IMG/VR virus record: IMGVR_UViG_3300025704_001628
Location: 1-21,712 of that record
Reading direction: 5' to 3' (one strand)
Source: a virus
DNA: 21,712 bases
Part shown: positions 12,914 through 20,519 of the stretch, piece after piece
Layout: every line of letters begins with the position of its first letter
How positions within the stretch are numbered: position 1 is the first letter of the stretch
Made by a program: the position numbers and the translations under genes
Notes under the pieces: model-generated
Seen by the model: the letters and a program-made list of their open reading frames with translations, nothing else
What the model was told of the DNA's origin: nothing
Database searches by the model: none

Positions 12914-13783
12914 TTAGTTTGTTAATTCATCAACTTTTATTTTAAGTTGTTGTTGTTCCAACTTATAATCTTTAATTCTTTGTTTAGCAACTTCACAATA
13001 GTTTTTTGAGATGTCAATCCCTATCCATTCCCTACCTAACATTTCCGCCGCTAAACAAGTTGTTCCTGAACCGTTGAATGGGTCAAGTACTATATCTTCT
13101 TTATATGAAAGTATTTTAATTGCTCTGTAAGGTATATCTAAAGAAAATGTTGCCTTTGTTTTTTGTTTGGTGTCAGCAAAGTAGTTCCACTGTCCAAAAA
13201 CTAAAGACATAAAATCTTTCTTGTCTTTATCTTCGTAAACGAGTTTCTTTCTCATCCCACCTTTTTTAGTATCTTCCACCATTTGGTGCTCTCCCTTCCA
13301 TTGTGGCGTACCCTTTACCTTTTTCTTGTGTAAGTTTTTGTAAGCCAAAATTACACATTCCTTAGGGTTATAAATATACGGCGAAGAAGGACTCATCCAA
13401 CTTCCCCAAGCGGTTGTCTTACTTCTGTGTGGTGAACTCTCCTCCAAATCAACAATACCGAAGAAACCAAAACCAATCTCTTTCATTATCATCCACATCT
13501 CAGCAGAGAAATAAATTCTACCTCCTTTATCCTGTCTGTTTATTTCATAAGGTATGTTAATAGCAATACGACCATCGTCTTTCAATACTCTATAAGCTTG
13601 AGTTAACCATTCCTTCGCGAAGACTTTATACTCCTCAAAGTATTTGTCATCGTCCCAACTATCATAATCAATACCAACACCATAAGGTGGTGATGTAACA
13701 ATAAGGTCAATCGACCCCTCCTCCATCACCTCCATTTTCTTTATAGAGTCTGACGTATAAATCGTGTTTGTTTCCATCTTCAT
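12914..13783 (-). CDS. DNA methyltransferase, N4-cytosine/N6-adenine type (beta order)
   Basis: From the ATG at 13783, 289 residues; a TTG at 13789 and an ATG at 13777 are also in frame. The catalytic motif TSPPY is at 30-34 and the AdoMet-binding motif DPFNGSG at 234-240, so the order is beta-type (catalytic first). TSPPY is more typical of N4-cytosine methylation, but N6-adenine enzymes also use it. The middle (TTAWGSWMSPSSP, about 121-133) would hold target recognition. No restriction endonuclease is next to it, so it is an orphan phage enzyme that probably protects phage DNA. Its start overlaps the end of the DUF3310 gene by 77 bases, and PEP carboxykinase follows after five bases. Confidence 0.93.
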   Translation of the reverse strand: MKMETNTIYTSDSIKKMEVMEEGSIDLIVTSPPYGVGIDYDSWDDDKYFEEYKVFAKEWLTQAYRVLKDDGRIAINIPYEINRQDKGGRIYFSAEMWMIMKEIGFGFFGIVDLEESSPHRSKTTAWGSWMSPSSPYIYNPKECVILAYKNLHKKKVKGTPQWKGEHQMVEDTKKGGMRKKLVYEDKDKKDFMSLVFGQWNYFADTKQKTKATFSLDIPYRAIKILSYKEDIVLDPFNGSGTTCLAAEMLGREWIGIDISKNYCEVAKQRIKDYKLEQQQLKIKVDELTN

Positions 13784-14000
13784 TTTCAATTGTTTTTATT
13801 CTTCTTTCCAAATACCATAAAGCTTTCTTTAAGTCTTGTAAAGGGGGATTATCATCTTTTTTTCCACTACGACCTATGTATTTCAATACGTTAAATAAGT
13901 AAGCATCTTTGTCTATTCCCCAATTTTCAGCCACTTTTACTACCTCATATGGATTATCTTCACCTCCGTAATGTTCAGGATGGTTGACATGCTCTTTCAT
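13707..14000 (-). CDS. DUF3310 protein
   Basis: A 97-residue protein with the DUF3310 signature: VNHPEHYGG (5-13), YEVVKVAENWGID (18-30), FNVLKYIGRSGKKDDNP (36-52) and LQDLKKALWYLERRI (54-68). The domain is common in phages and occurs next to or within phage nucleotide kinases (T7 gp1.7 type). The last 27 residues, ending GGDGGGVD, are encoded in the overlap with the methyltransferase and are probably dispensable. Its ATG overlaps the TGA of the 54-residue gene (ATGA), so translation is coupled. It is one of the clearest phage markers in the window. Confidence 0.9.
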   Translation of the reverse strand: MKEHVNHPEHYGGEDNPYEVVKVAENWGIDKDAYLFNVLKYIGRSGKKDDNPPLQDLKKALWYLERRIKTIENEDGNKHDLYVRLYKENGGDGGGVD

Positions 14001-14161
14001 TTTTCAAGTAATTTTAACATTTTATCTTCGATATCCATCGCATCTTTATATAGTTGGTCTGACTTTTTTCTATTTATTGTAGAATAAAGATTAGATTCAT
14101 TTAGTAATTTTTCTTTCTTTTTACGTAATGACTTTAACCTTATTAATCTAAAGATATTCAT
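13997..14161 (-). CDS. Small basic protein (54 residues)
   Basis: A short frame from the ATG at 14161 to a TGA that overlaps the DUF3310 ATG by four bases. The product, MNIFRLIRLKSLRKKKEK at the start and DAMDIEDKMLKLLEK at the end, is basic at the N-terminus and helical throughout. It fills a 161-base gap exactly: its ATG directly follows the stop of the upstream gene (14162), and its stop is coupled to the next start. That fit is the main reason to believe it. I recognise no family. Confidence 0.68.
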   Translation of the reverse strand: MNIFRLIRLKSLRKKKEKLLNESNLYSTINRKKSDQLYKDAMDIEDKMLKLLEK

Positions 14162-14380
14162 TTATTTTTCGTATTTTTTTCTTTTATTCTCTTTTCGGAG
14201 TTTTCTTTTCTTTTTTTCTGACATATTATCAGTAGTATCATTTAAACCTACCACTGGTTTATTTTTTTTACCTTCTTTCCAAAGGTTTTTAGGACAGTAC
14301 TCCCATCCGAACTTAACAAGGTGAATCGCCTCTTTATCTGAGACTCTCTTTATCTCACTATTTTTCTTAATTGTTTTCAT
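14162..14380 (-). CDS. Small lysine-rich protein (72 residues)
   Basis: Starts MKTIKKNSEIKRVSDKEA and has a central KFGWEYCPKNLWKEG (about 23-37). It ends in a very basic tail, EKKKRKLRKENKRKKYEK, suggesting nucleic-acid or ribosome contact. The WEYCPKNLWK centre resembles small 'CPK..WK' phage peptides, but I cannot name a family. It overlaps the upstream gene by 14 bases and abuts the 54-residue gene. Confidence 0.65.
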   Translation of the reverse strand: MKTIKKNSEIKRVSDKEAIHLVKFGWEYCPKNLWKEGKKNKPVVGLNDTTDNMSEKKKRKLRKENKRKKYEK

Positions 14381-14558
14381 AATGTTTAAGATTTTCTTTT
14401 ATTTCATTTATTGGTTTTTTGTCTGTGAACATTTTGTAAAACTCGTGTGACCAGTCATCACCAAAAATTAGCGCGTCTGAGTTGAACAAGTTTTCCATAT
14501 AATTGTCCTCAGTCATTTCAATTATTTCTTTTGTTATAAATCGCTTATTGAAACCCAT
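14367..14558 (-). CDS. Small acidic protein (63 residues)
   Basis: ATG at 14558, MGFNKRFITKEIIEMTEDNY, then ALIFGDDWSHEFYKMFTDKKP (cut around residue 40). No family recognised. Both ends overlap neighbours (25 bases with the DUF2452-like gene upstream, 14 with the basic protein downstream), as is typical of compact phage operons. Confidence 0.6.
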   Translation of the reverse strand: MGFNKRFITKEIIEMTEDNYMENLFNSDALIFGDDWSHEFYKMFTDKKPINEIKENLKHYENN

Positions 14559-14947
14559 TTTAATTCTGAATTAAGTTTTACTGATACTATATGTTTTTTA
14601 TCCCATTCGTTTGGTGATATTAAAGATAAGAACTTTTCTTCGTTATTTCCATAGTATAAATGATATATGTTACCAACAACTGGCTCAAAGGAATAGGTTG
14701 AGTTATATATCATATCATTTAGATTGACTTCGTCAACCAATTTATTGTATTTTTCTACAATTTGTTCAAACTCTGATTTGAATATTTTCTGTAGTTTGTT
14801 TGCACCTTTTTGCTTGAACAAGTCAATATCATCAATCTCAATCTTTGGACCTGATATACTTGAAGCGTAGGGTAAGATATTTGCGTGAAACTTTTCGTTC
14901 TCCTCATCCCACACAATGTGGTCAGGATATCTACTTTTCTTTGGCAT
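14534..14947 (-). CDS. DUF2452-like protein
   Basis: A 137-residue protein. The C-terminal half has the DUF2452 pattern: helix with KYNKLVDEVN, then YSFEPVVGNIYHLYYG (about 85-100), FLSLISPNEWDK (about 105-116) and a final VKLNSELKWVSISDL. The N-terminus MPKKSRYPDHIVWDEE also fits the YPD start I recall in that family. DUF2452 proteins are found mainly in Bacteroidetes and related phages; their role is unknown. The assignment is from memory of the pattern. It overlaps the 238-residue gene upstream by 17 bases. Confidence 0.72.
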   Translation of the reverse strand: MPKKSRYPDHIVWDEENEKFHANILPYASSISGPKIEIDDIDLFKQKGANKLQKIFKSEFEQIVEKYNKLVDEVNLNDMIYNSTYSFEPVVGNIYHLYYGNNEEKFLSLISPNEWDKKHIVSVKLNSELKWVSISDL

Positions 14948-15647
14948 TTGTTTCTTTCAATTCATCTAACTTTATTGTCTGAGCAATATAGTTAATTACT
15001 TTTCTCTTAATAATTGATAGTAGACAACCCTCTAATGGGAACTCACTATCAAACTTAGCTTCGAAAACCAATGACCTTTTTGTGAGTTTCTTTTTTATTT
15101 CTTCTCCCCTTTCTACAAGTGTGAAAATACATTTTCTTTCGTCATACTTAGGATGAATCTTTCTTATGTTAAATTTATATAATAACTTCTCATCTTTATA
15201 ATCAAACTTTATATAACCTTTTGTTGAGTTCTTTTTGGTGAATTTGAAATCTTTATTCGTGTTTTGTATTAAAACCGATTCAAATACAATAGACCAGATA
15301 GATTTTGCAATTAAAAAGTAGTCTTTAAGTCTATCGTTAGCGTCTTTAGATATCTTAACTATCTCTTTTAATTCGTTAGATTCAAATCCTGAAAGTTCTT
15401 TATAAACAATATTAGCTAGTAGTATTTCATCATCAACATCTTCAGGCTCATTTTTTAAGTGAATTCTTTTTAATTTACCTGAAATAGAGTTCAAGTTAGC
15501 TAAGTGTAATGTTAATTCTTGAAATGTTGGGTATAAATTAAAGTTCTCTAACTCTTTATTTATTTTAGAAATATAATCTAATAAAACATATTCTTTATGT
15601 TCCATATCTATAGGCTCTTGTAAAATCCAATCTAAAGGTAATTTCAT
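14931..15647 (-). CDS. Phage hypothetical protein with a YPTFQELTLH motif
   Basis: A 238-residue protein. The N-terminal part MKLPLDWILQEPIDMEHKEY, then LLDYISKINKELENFNLYPT and FQELTLHLANL (about 41-51), resembles a protein I recall from T4-like marine phages (YPTFQEL.LH). Residues 70-130 are helical, followed by beta strands (GYIKFDYKDEKLLYKFNIRK, about 143-162) and a closing helix (IIKRKVINYIAQTIKL). No catalytic motif is evident. It lies second in the operon, 47 bases after the WCTA-motif gene. Confidence 0.72.
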   Translation of the reverse strand: MKLPLDWILQEPIDMEHKEYVLLDYISKINKELENFNLYPTFQELTLHLANLNSISGKLKRIHLKNEPEDVDDEILLANIVYKELSGFESNELKEIVKISKDANDRLKDYFLIAKSIWSIVFESVLIQNTNKDFKFTKKNSTKGYIKFDYKDEKLLYKFNIRKIHPKYDERKCIFTLVERGEEIKKKLTKRSLVFEAKFDSEFPLEGCLLSIIKRKVINYIAQTIKLDELKETNAKEK

Positions 15648-15694
15648 AATTAAATATTATACCTTAAGAATAAAAAAAACTTTTAATTAATCAA

Positions 15695-17326
15695 TTAATC
15701 TACCCTAAATACATAATAATCGTGACCATCAATTCTAATGTCATATTCTACACCATCATAATGTGATATATTGTGACCAACACCATCCGTATCCACCGCA
15801 TCCTCAATTATCTCATCTTTATTTAAGAATTCCTCAAGGTCTAAATCGTAATCTTTAATATAATTTTGTGGGTTAGACCTAACGTCACTTAAATACTCAT
15901 CCACCTTTTTTTCTATCATTTCCTCAGTGGGTTCTCCCTCAGGACTTAATGTTAAATCATCTCTCTCCTCTTCTAACTCATCTATTTTATCATATACTTC
16001 ACCCCTTTCATCACTACTATAAGGTAACGAGTCAGTATCTCTTGTCTTTCTATAAAGTTCTTCAATCTCTTGGTCTAATTCTTCGTGTCTTTTCTTTTGT
16101 TCTGTAGATAACGGTAGTTCATCTTCATCGAATATAGATTCCCAATCATCTCTAACATAATCATCATACCAACTCTCAAAATAACTAACAATAGAATCTA
16201 TGTCTATGTAATTCATCAAATAGTCTTCGTTAAATGACTCCATTAACCCTATGTCATTAACCAAGTCGTTTAATCTAGATTTTGCGAGTTCGTAAACATC
16301 ATCCCATTCACCCACAATATATTCACTATCTGTTTCATTTTCACCCATCCATTTAAATGCTAAAATTTCTCCAGGATAAAAACTATTAGTCTCAGGTATT
16401 AAATTATATATGTCCTCATCTTCACCAACTTCATTCACTAACCACTCATTTCTTAAACCACTCATCACAGCATTTGCCTTTCTTCCTACCTCATCTAATT
16501 CGTTGTTTTCAGGATTCCACGCATCTCTTTCTCTTATATCGTCCATCCTCCTTAGTAATCTTTCTCTTCTTATTCTATCATCTCTTTGGGCTCGTCTTTG
16601 TAACTCTTGTTTCGCTTTAATTTCGTCTTTAAATAATTCGATATCACTAGCGTAATTTGTTGACATGTATCTTTGTATAACATTATCAATCTTTTCAAAC
16701 TCAGGTGTCCCTAAAATCCACCCCACTTTAAATGAATCATCAGGCGCATTATAGAAAATTTGTTTTCCATCATATTTTTGTAACATTGCAACTTTATAAA
16801 ACTTACTACCTGATTTAGCTTTTTTATCTAAAAAATAAAATAATTTACCGTCTCTATTGTAGGACATAAAGTGACTATCACTACTTTTAGCTGCTGTACA
16901 CCATTTACTACCCGCTCCGTAATAACAACTAGCCTCATGTGTCTTTGGCGTTATCACAGTAAACCTGTCGTCTTCATACACTATGTCAGCCCCATCTATT
17001 TTTTTAACGTCCCTCCTTACCTTGTTTTCGTGTTTTTCAATCGCATCTGTAATATCTTTTAAAGTATTGTATTGATTAATATCTTTTATTTCTAAATTTT
17101 TTTGAAATTTTATAAACTTCTCTACCGCAATTTTCGCTTTAACTAAATCATCATTTAGATTTTCAGATGAAATGACCTTACCTAAAAAGTTTAAAAACTT
17201 TTGGTTAGATGACAGTTCTCTTGATAATAAAAATATCTTTTTTAAATCTTCTTTATTAAATTTATCTTTATATCTTGATAGGAATTCATCTTTTCTTCCT
17301 TCTAACAATACTTTACTAAGATTCAT
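15695..17326 (-). CDS. Large phage protein with a GxGSKWCTA domain and a possible capsid-targeting N-terminus
   Basis: A 543-residue acidic protein. It begins MNLSKVLLEGRKDEFLSRYK: a short helix ending in LLE, a candidate prohead-protease site. Residues 1-110 are helical. A conserved block follows, CYYGAGSKWCTAAKSSDSHF (134-153) with NRDGKLFYFLDKK after it (157-169). This W-C-T-A block is widespread in large tailed phages, but I know of no proven function. Later there is an Arg-rich helix (QELQRRAQRDDRIRRERLLR, about 240-259) and a coiled coil (about 395-450) in a very acidic C-terminal half. It leads the 17326-11436 operon, with a TATTTAT box 18 bases upstream. Length and tag suggest a packaged virion protein, which is inference. 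Confidence 0.8.
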   Translation of the reverse strand: MNLSKVLLEGRKDEFLSRYKDKFNKEDLKKIFLLSRELSSNQKFLNFLGKVISSENLNDDLVKAKIAVEKFIKFQKNLEIKDINQYNTLKDITDAIEKHENKVRRDVKKIDGADIVYEDDRFTVITPKTHEASCYYGAGSKWCTAAKSSDSHFMSYNRDGKLFYFLDKKAKSGSKFYKVAMLQKYDGKQIFYNAPDDSFKVGWILGTPEFEKIDNVIQRYMSTNYASDIELFKDEIKAKQELQRRAQRDDRIRRERLLRRMDDIRERDAWNPENNELDEVGRKANAVMSGLRNEWLVNEVGEDEDIYNLIPETNSFYPGEILAFKWMGENETDSEYIVGEWDDVYELAKSRLNDLVNDIGLMESFNEDYLMNYIDIDSIVSYFESWYDDYVRDDWESIFDEDELPLSTEQKKRHEELDQEIEELYRKTRDTDSLPYSSDERGEVYDKIDELEEERDDLTLSPEGEPTEEMIEKKVDEYLSDVRSNPQNYIKDYDLDLEEFLNKDEIIEDAVDTDGVGHNISHYDGVEYDIRIDGHDYYVFRVD

Positions 17327-17344
17327 AATTGTGATACTTTTATG

Positions 17345-17390
17345 ATAAATACTTAAGATTATAGAAATATTCTATCTACGGACTATTTAT
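17345..17390. promoter_or_regulatory. Divergent ATATTTAT boxes between the operon at 17326 and the gene at 17428
   Basis: Minus-strand TATTTAT at 17351-17345 (18 bases before the ATG at 17326) and plus-strand TATTTAT at 17384-17390 (37 bases before 17428), arranged back to back in a 101-base divergent spacer. Confidence 0.35.
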
Positions 17391-17427
17391 ATAATGAATA
17401 ATAAACCTCTATAAAAAATTATCAATA

Positions 17428-17559
17428 ATGGGATGTGGATGTAAAAAAAAGGCTCAACAGTCTCAACAAACTGTTCAGACTCAAGCTCAAACAAATACTC
17501 AAGCAGTACAAGAAGCCGTAACAAAAACTGTTGAAAAGTATTATAAGAAAAAACAATAA
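17428..17559 (+). CDS. Small MGCGCKKK protein (43 residues)
   Basis: A complete short frame: MGCGCKKKAQQSQQ, a Gln/Thr-rich middle, and a basic end, VEKYYKKKQ. The CGC-KKK head recurs, as far as I remember, in tiny proteins of Bacteroidetes phages. The two cysteines could bind metal or be modified; there is no signal peptide, so it is not a classical lipoprotein. It has a TATTTAT box upstream and a clear plus-strand terminator 26 bases after the stop, making a self-contained unit. Confidence 0.68.
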   Translation: MGCGCKKKAQQSQQTVQTQAQTNTQAVQEAVTKTVEKYYKKKQ

Positions 17560-17584
17560 CCTATATTTTTTAGGTCATTAATTT

Positions 17585-17610
17585 AAAAGAGTCTTTTTAG
17601 ACTCTTTTTT
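17585..17610 (+). terminator. Intrinsic terminator after the 43-residue gene
   Basis: Stem AAAAGAGTC (17585-17593) with GACTCTTTT (17600-17608), six-base loop, followed by T residues to 17610. Confidence 0.85.
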
Positions 17611-17616
17611 ATTTAT
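17610..17616 (+). promoter_or_regulatory. TATTTAT box just upstream of the 17620 gene
   Basis: TATTTATTGT runs into the ATG at 17620 and follows the terminator of the 43-residue gene. If this is a promoter, the internal start at 17659 would have a normal leader. Confidence 0.3.
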
Positions 17617-17619
17617 TGT

Positions 17620-18486
17620 ATGTTTTTTTACACCTATTATTTAAAAAAATTAATAGGAATGGAAAGTGTATTGTATGGGACTAACTTGTGTAATATCTTA
17701 GTTAATGAGATAATAAAAGAATTTAACGTTGTTGATAAAACACATATTAGTAACATCACTCTTTGTGATTTATCTCAATTCATTGTATTGAAAGGAGAAA
17801 CAACTATTCAAAACCCTCTAAATTATTCTAAAGTATTCAGTTCTTTCTTAAATGGATTATCTGAAGTGGAAAGGAATTTTAATGTGATAGACTTAATAAA
17901 CTATAATTCAAAACCTGATATCCACGTAATAGATATTGATGTCACATTCACAAGTGACCTACTATCTGAACCGTTGGTTGATACCTTCCCCTTAATTGGT
18001 CGTTTTGAAATTGACCATTTAAATAATTTGGTAAAACATAATAATCATAAGATTTACGATGAGGTCATAAAACTACCTGAATTCAAAGATTACCATGGTT
18101 TAAGTATGAAGTACTACGAGCCATATTTTTCAACAAACTATTTTGGTAGAAATTTAATGAGTTCAAAATCATATGTAATTTATCTTAAATACATCGCATA
18201 TAATTTATTTGAAAAACAACTCTGTAAAGATATAAGATTTAAACTATTTTACACTGGCGATATAGATAAATTAGATTGGGAAACAATGTCTTTTGAAATA
18301 CATAGTGAGTCTAACATACCGAAAATAGAGTGGACAAAATCCTTAATATTAGATTTGTTTGATTTTAAATATTCATACATAAAAAAACACTTATCTTTAG
18401 ATGAATATGATTTCAATAATGAAATTCTTTCTAAGGATAAGTGTTGGATGAAAAGAGATAAAACTTCAGAGATGATATTACTCTGA
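17620..18486 (+). CDS. Protein of unknown function (288 residues, or 275 from the internal start)
   Basis: The first ATG is at 17620, only three bases after a TATTTAT box. A second ATG at 17659 (MESVLYGTNLCNILVNEI), preceded by an A-rich stretch and AGGA, is an equally good or better start. The protein is mixed alpha/beta with many Asn, Asp and Tyr residues. It has a repeated-looking DVTFTSDLLSEPLVDTFPLI (about 107-126) and a C-terminal basic end. I recognise no family, signal peptide or membrane segment. It is one of few plus-strand genes and converges on glutaredoxin with a nine-base overlap. Confidence 0.7.
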   Translation: MFFYTYYLKKLIGMESVLYGTNLCNILVNEIIKEFNVVDKTHISNITLCDLSQFIVLKGETTIQNPLNYSKVFSSFLNGLSEVERNFNVIDLINYNSKPDIHVIDIDVTFTSDLLSEPLVDTFPLIGRFEIDHLNNLVKHNNHKIYDEVIKLPEFKDYHGLSMKYYEPYFSTNYFGRNLMSSKSYVIYLKYIAYNLFEKQLCKDIRFKLFYTGDIDKLDWETMSFEIHSESNIPKIEWTKSLILDLFDFKYSYIKKHLSLDEYDFNNEILSKDKCWMKRDKTSEMILL

Positions 18487-18762
18487 TAAAAACCCCTTAA
18501 TCTTTTCTGCGGCCTCCTCAACTGTGTTGAATTGTTCGTCAGGTACGTTAAGTATAATCTTGTGTTTACCATCATCTTTAGTTTCTACTAAAGTAAACGC
18601 AGGTAAGAACTCACTACCAGAAGATTCAACGAATTGTTGGTATTCTTTTTCGTGTTCGTTAATATTTCTTACGTCAACATCAATACCTTCCTTATATATG
18701 ATGTTTTTTAGGTTTTCACAGTGAGGACAACCGTCCATAGTATATAAAATTGCAAACTTCAT
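18478..18762 (-). CDS. Glutaredoxin-like protein
   Basis: A 94-residue thioredoxin-fold protein: first strand MKFAILYTMDG, active site CPHC (12-15), cis-proline in FLPAF (P54) and a C-terminal helix. CPHC is intermediate between glutaredoxin (CPYC) and DsbA-type sites, so the exact redox partner is uncertain. It would deliver electrons for ribonucleotide reduction or thiol repair. Its ATG overlaps the thioredoxin stop by one base, so the two are a coupled pair. Confidence 0.88.
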   Translation of the reverse strand: MKFAILYTMDGCPHCENLKNIIYKEGIDVDVRNINEHEKEYQQFVESSGSEFLPAFTLVETKDDGKHKIILNVPDEQFNTVEEAAEKIKGFLSE

Positions 18763-19079
18763 TATAATATTTCTTTTACCATTTCACGTAATTGTGTTTC
18801 TGTTATAACACCGATTTTGTTTGTGACATTTTCACCTCCATTGAATCCTTTAATTGCCGGTATTGACCTAACCCCTAAACTAACAGCCATTTCCTTGTCT
18901 TGCTCTATGTCAAATTTATATAAACTAACTTCACTACCTTCTTCCTCAAGTTGTTTTGCAACTTTTTCCACTATCGGACCAATCATCCTACATGGTCCAC
19001 ACCAATCAGCATATAAGTCTACTATAAACTTTTCTCCGCTGTTAATTTTTTGTTTTAATTCTTCAGATGTTAATTTCAT
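18762..19079 (-). CDS. trxA: Thioredoxin
   Basis: 105 residues, the usual length. Active site WCGPC (26-30) after FIVDLYAD, cis-proline in RSIPAIKGF (P74) and a typical C-terminal helix. A disulfide reductase that can feed ribonucleotide reductase or act as a polymerase processivity factor in some phages. It lies between the small gene at 19076 (four-base overlap) and glutaredoxin (one-base overlap), so the set is translated together. Confidence 0.95.
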   Translation of the reverse strand: MKLTSEELKQKINSGEKFIVDLYADWCGPCRMIGPIVEKVAKQLEEEGSEVSLYKFDIEQDKEMAVSLGVRSIPAIKGFNGGENVTNKIGVITETQLREMVKEIL

Positions 19080-19426
19080 GATATTGTTTTGTATTTCTTA
19101 AATTTATTTAAGTAAAATATTATACTGTCTGTTGAACCTTCTTTAGATAGACAGAATAATTTATATATATTTTCATCTACTTTTTTTACGAAATAAAAAA
19201 GTATTTTATTATCAAATTCTATTAGTCCGTTATTATAAATAGTAGTTGAACCATTGTAGTATTTATTAGACCATATTATTTTGTTTGATTTAAGTATAGT
19301 CTGTAGTAACTCCACAGTATAAAAGTCTGTCTCAAGTATAGAGGGTTTAAAACCAATAATGTCCTCCGACAATTTTAGTAAATCATCGGGGACACTATCA
19401 TAAGTATTATTTTTTTCTGTAATCAA
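19076..19426 (-). CDS. Small unknown protein with a TTG start, coupled to glutamine synthetase
   Basis: 116 residues. The only possible start is a TTG at 19426, which overlaps the glutamine synthetase stop in the four bases TTGA; no internal ATG exists. A short helical N-terminal part (PDDLLKLSEDIIGFKPS) is followed by strands IIWSNKYYNGSTTIYNNG, KILFYFVKK and KLFCLS. The 'stimulus-free' SMI1-like look is weak and I assign no family. The tight coupling upstream and downstream (thioredoxin start overlaps its stop) suggests it belongs functionally to the set. Confidence 0.65.
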   Translation of the reverse strand: MITEKNNTYDSVPDDLLKLSEDIIGFKPSILETDFYTVELLQTILKSNKIIWSNKYYNGSTTIYNNGLIEFDNKILFYFVKKVDENIYKLFCLSKEGSTDSIIFYLNKFKKYKTIS

Positions 19427-20505
19427 CTTATCGAAAGTTCTTCAGACATTTCAAGTGGTTGGTCTTGACCATTTTTACATAAATCAATGGTGTCACTAAT
19501 CACTTTGGTTATCTTGTATGGGTCTCCATTAGAAGCTGGTCTTCGGTCTTCTAAATAACCGTTCCACGTTTTAGAGGTCTCAAGAGGAACTCTAATTGAT
19601 GCACCTCTATCCGATATACCCCAACTAAATTTAGTTATATTTTGAGTCTCGTGAAGACCTGTCAAACGTAATTCATTACATGAACCGTAGTTTTCTATGT
19701 GTTCCAAATGACGAGATTCAAATAACTCAAGAATAGTTTCATAATATTCCTTATTACCATCTTCTCTCATTATTTTATCTGAAAAATTGCAATGAAGTCC
19801 TGAACCATTCCAATCACCTAATACTGGTTTTGGGTGAAACTCAATATGATAATCATATTCCTCTGACATTTGTTGTAGAATGTATCTAGAAATCCACAAA
19901 TCATCACCAGCTTTAACCTTACCTTTACTAAATACCTGATATTCCCACTGACCTAACATAACCTCAGCATTTGTACCTGTAATGTCAATACCAGCCATTA
20001 GACAGTTTTCCAAATGTGAATCAACAAAACTTCTACCACTTACTTGTAATTTACCTACACCACAGTAATACTTTCCTTGTGGTTCAGGAAATCCGTCTTT
20101 TGGAAATCCTAAAGGTTTACCATCTTTCATAAGTGTGTATTCCTGTTCAAACCCAAACCAAAGATTTTCGTCTTCATTTGTAAACAATCCTCTTGTATTA
20201 GTTTCGTGTGGTGTTCCGTCAGGATTCATTACTTCACATAAAACTAAGTAACTATCTAACATACCTTTATTTAAAGGATTTGGATAAAGTTTAACGGGTT
20301 TAAGTACACAATCTGAAAAGTGTCCTTTAGCTTGTTGAGTTGACGACCCGTCAAATGCCCATTGAGGACAATCAGTTAACCCAACTCCGTGAACTTTTTT
20401 TCCGTTTACTTCATGTGTGGGTGAATTAATTATTTTTACCTTACTTCTTAGATTAGGTTCGGGTTCATACCCATCTAACCATATATACTCTAACTTAATT
20501 TTCAT
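19423..20505 (-). CDS. glnA: Glutamine synthetase, type II (beta-grasp form)
   Basis: Forms glutamine from glutamate, ammonia and ATP. The 360-residue length and motifs fit the short GSII class seen in eukaryotes and many Bacteroidetes: EYIWLDGYEPEPNLRSK (6-22), WAFDGSSTQQA (49-59), WFGFEQEY (116-123, metal-binding Glu), GQWEYQ (185-190), HPKPVLGDWNGSGLH (214-228), RLTGLHET (270-277), GASIRVP (291-297) and EDRRPASNGDPY (309-320). All key residues are present. About 15 extra C-terminal residues (QDQPLEMSEELSIS) follow the usual end. It heads the minus-strand set glnA, small gene, trxA, glutaredoxin. A phage copy would secure glutamine for purine and pyrimidine synthesis. Its own TTGACT promoter lies just upstream. 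Confidence 0.95.
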   Translation of the reverse strand: MKIKLEYIWLDGYEPEPNLRSKVKIINSPTHEVNGKKVHGVGLTDCPQWAFDGSSTQQAKGHFSDCVLKPVKLYPNPLNKGMLDSYLVLCEVMNPDGTPHETNTRGLFTNEDENLWFGFEQEYTLMKDGKPLGFPKDGFPEPQGKYYCGVGKLQVSGRSFVDSHLENCLMAGIDITGTNAEVMLGQWEYQVFSKGKVKAGDDLWISRYILQQMSEEYDYHIEFHPKPVLGDWNGSGLHCNFSDKIMREDGNKEYYETILELFESRHLEHIENYGSCNELRLTGLHETQNITKFSWGISDRGASIRVPLETSKTWNGYLEDRRPASNGDPYKITKVISDTIDLCKNGQDQPLEMSEELSIS

Positions 20506-20519
20506 TGGTTTTTTTTAAA

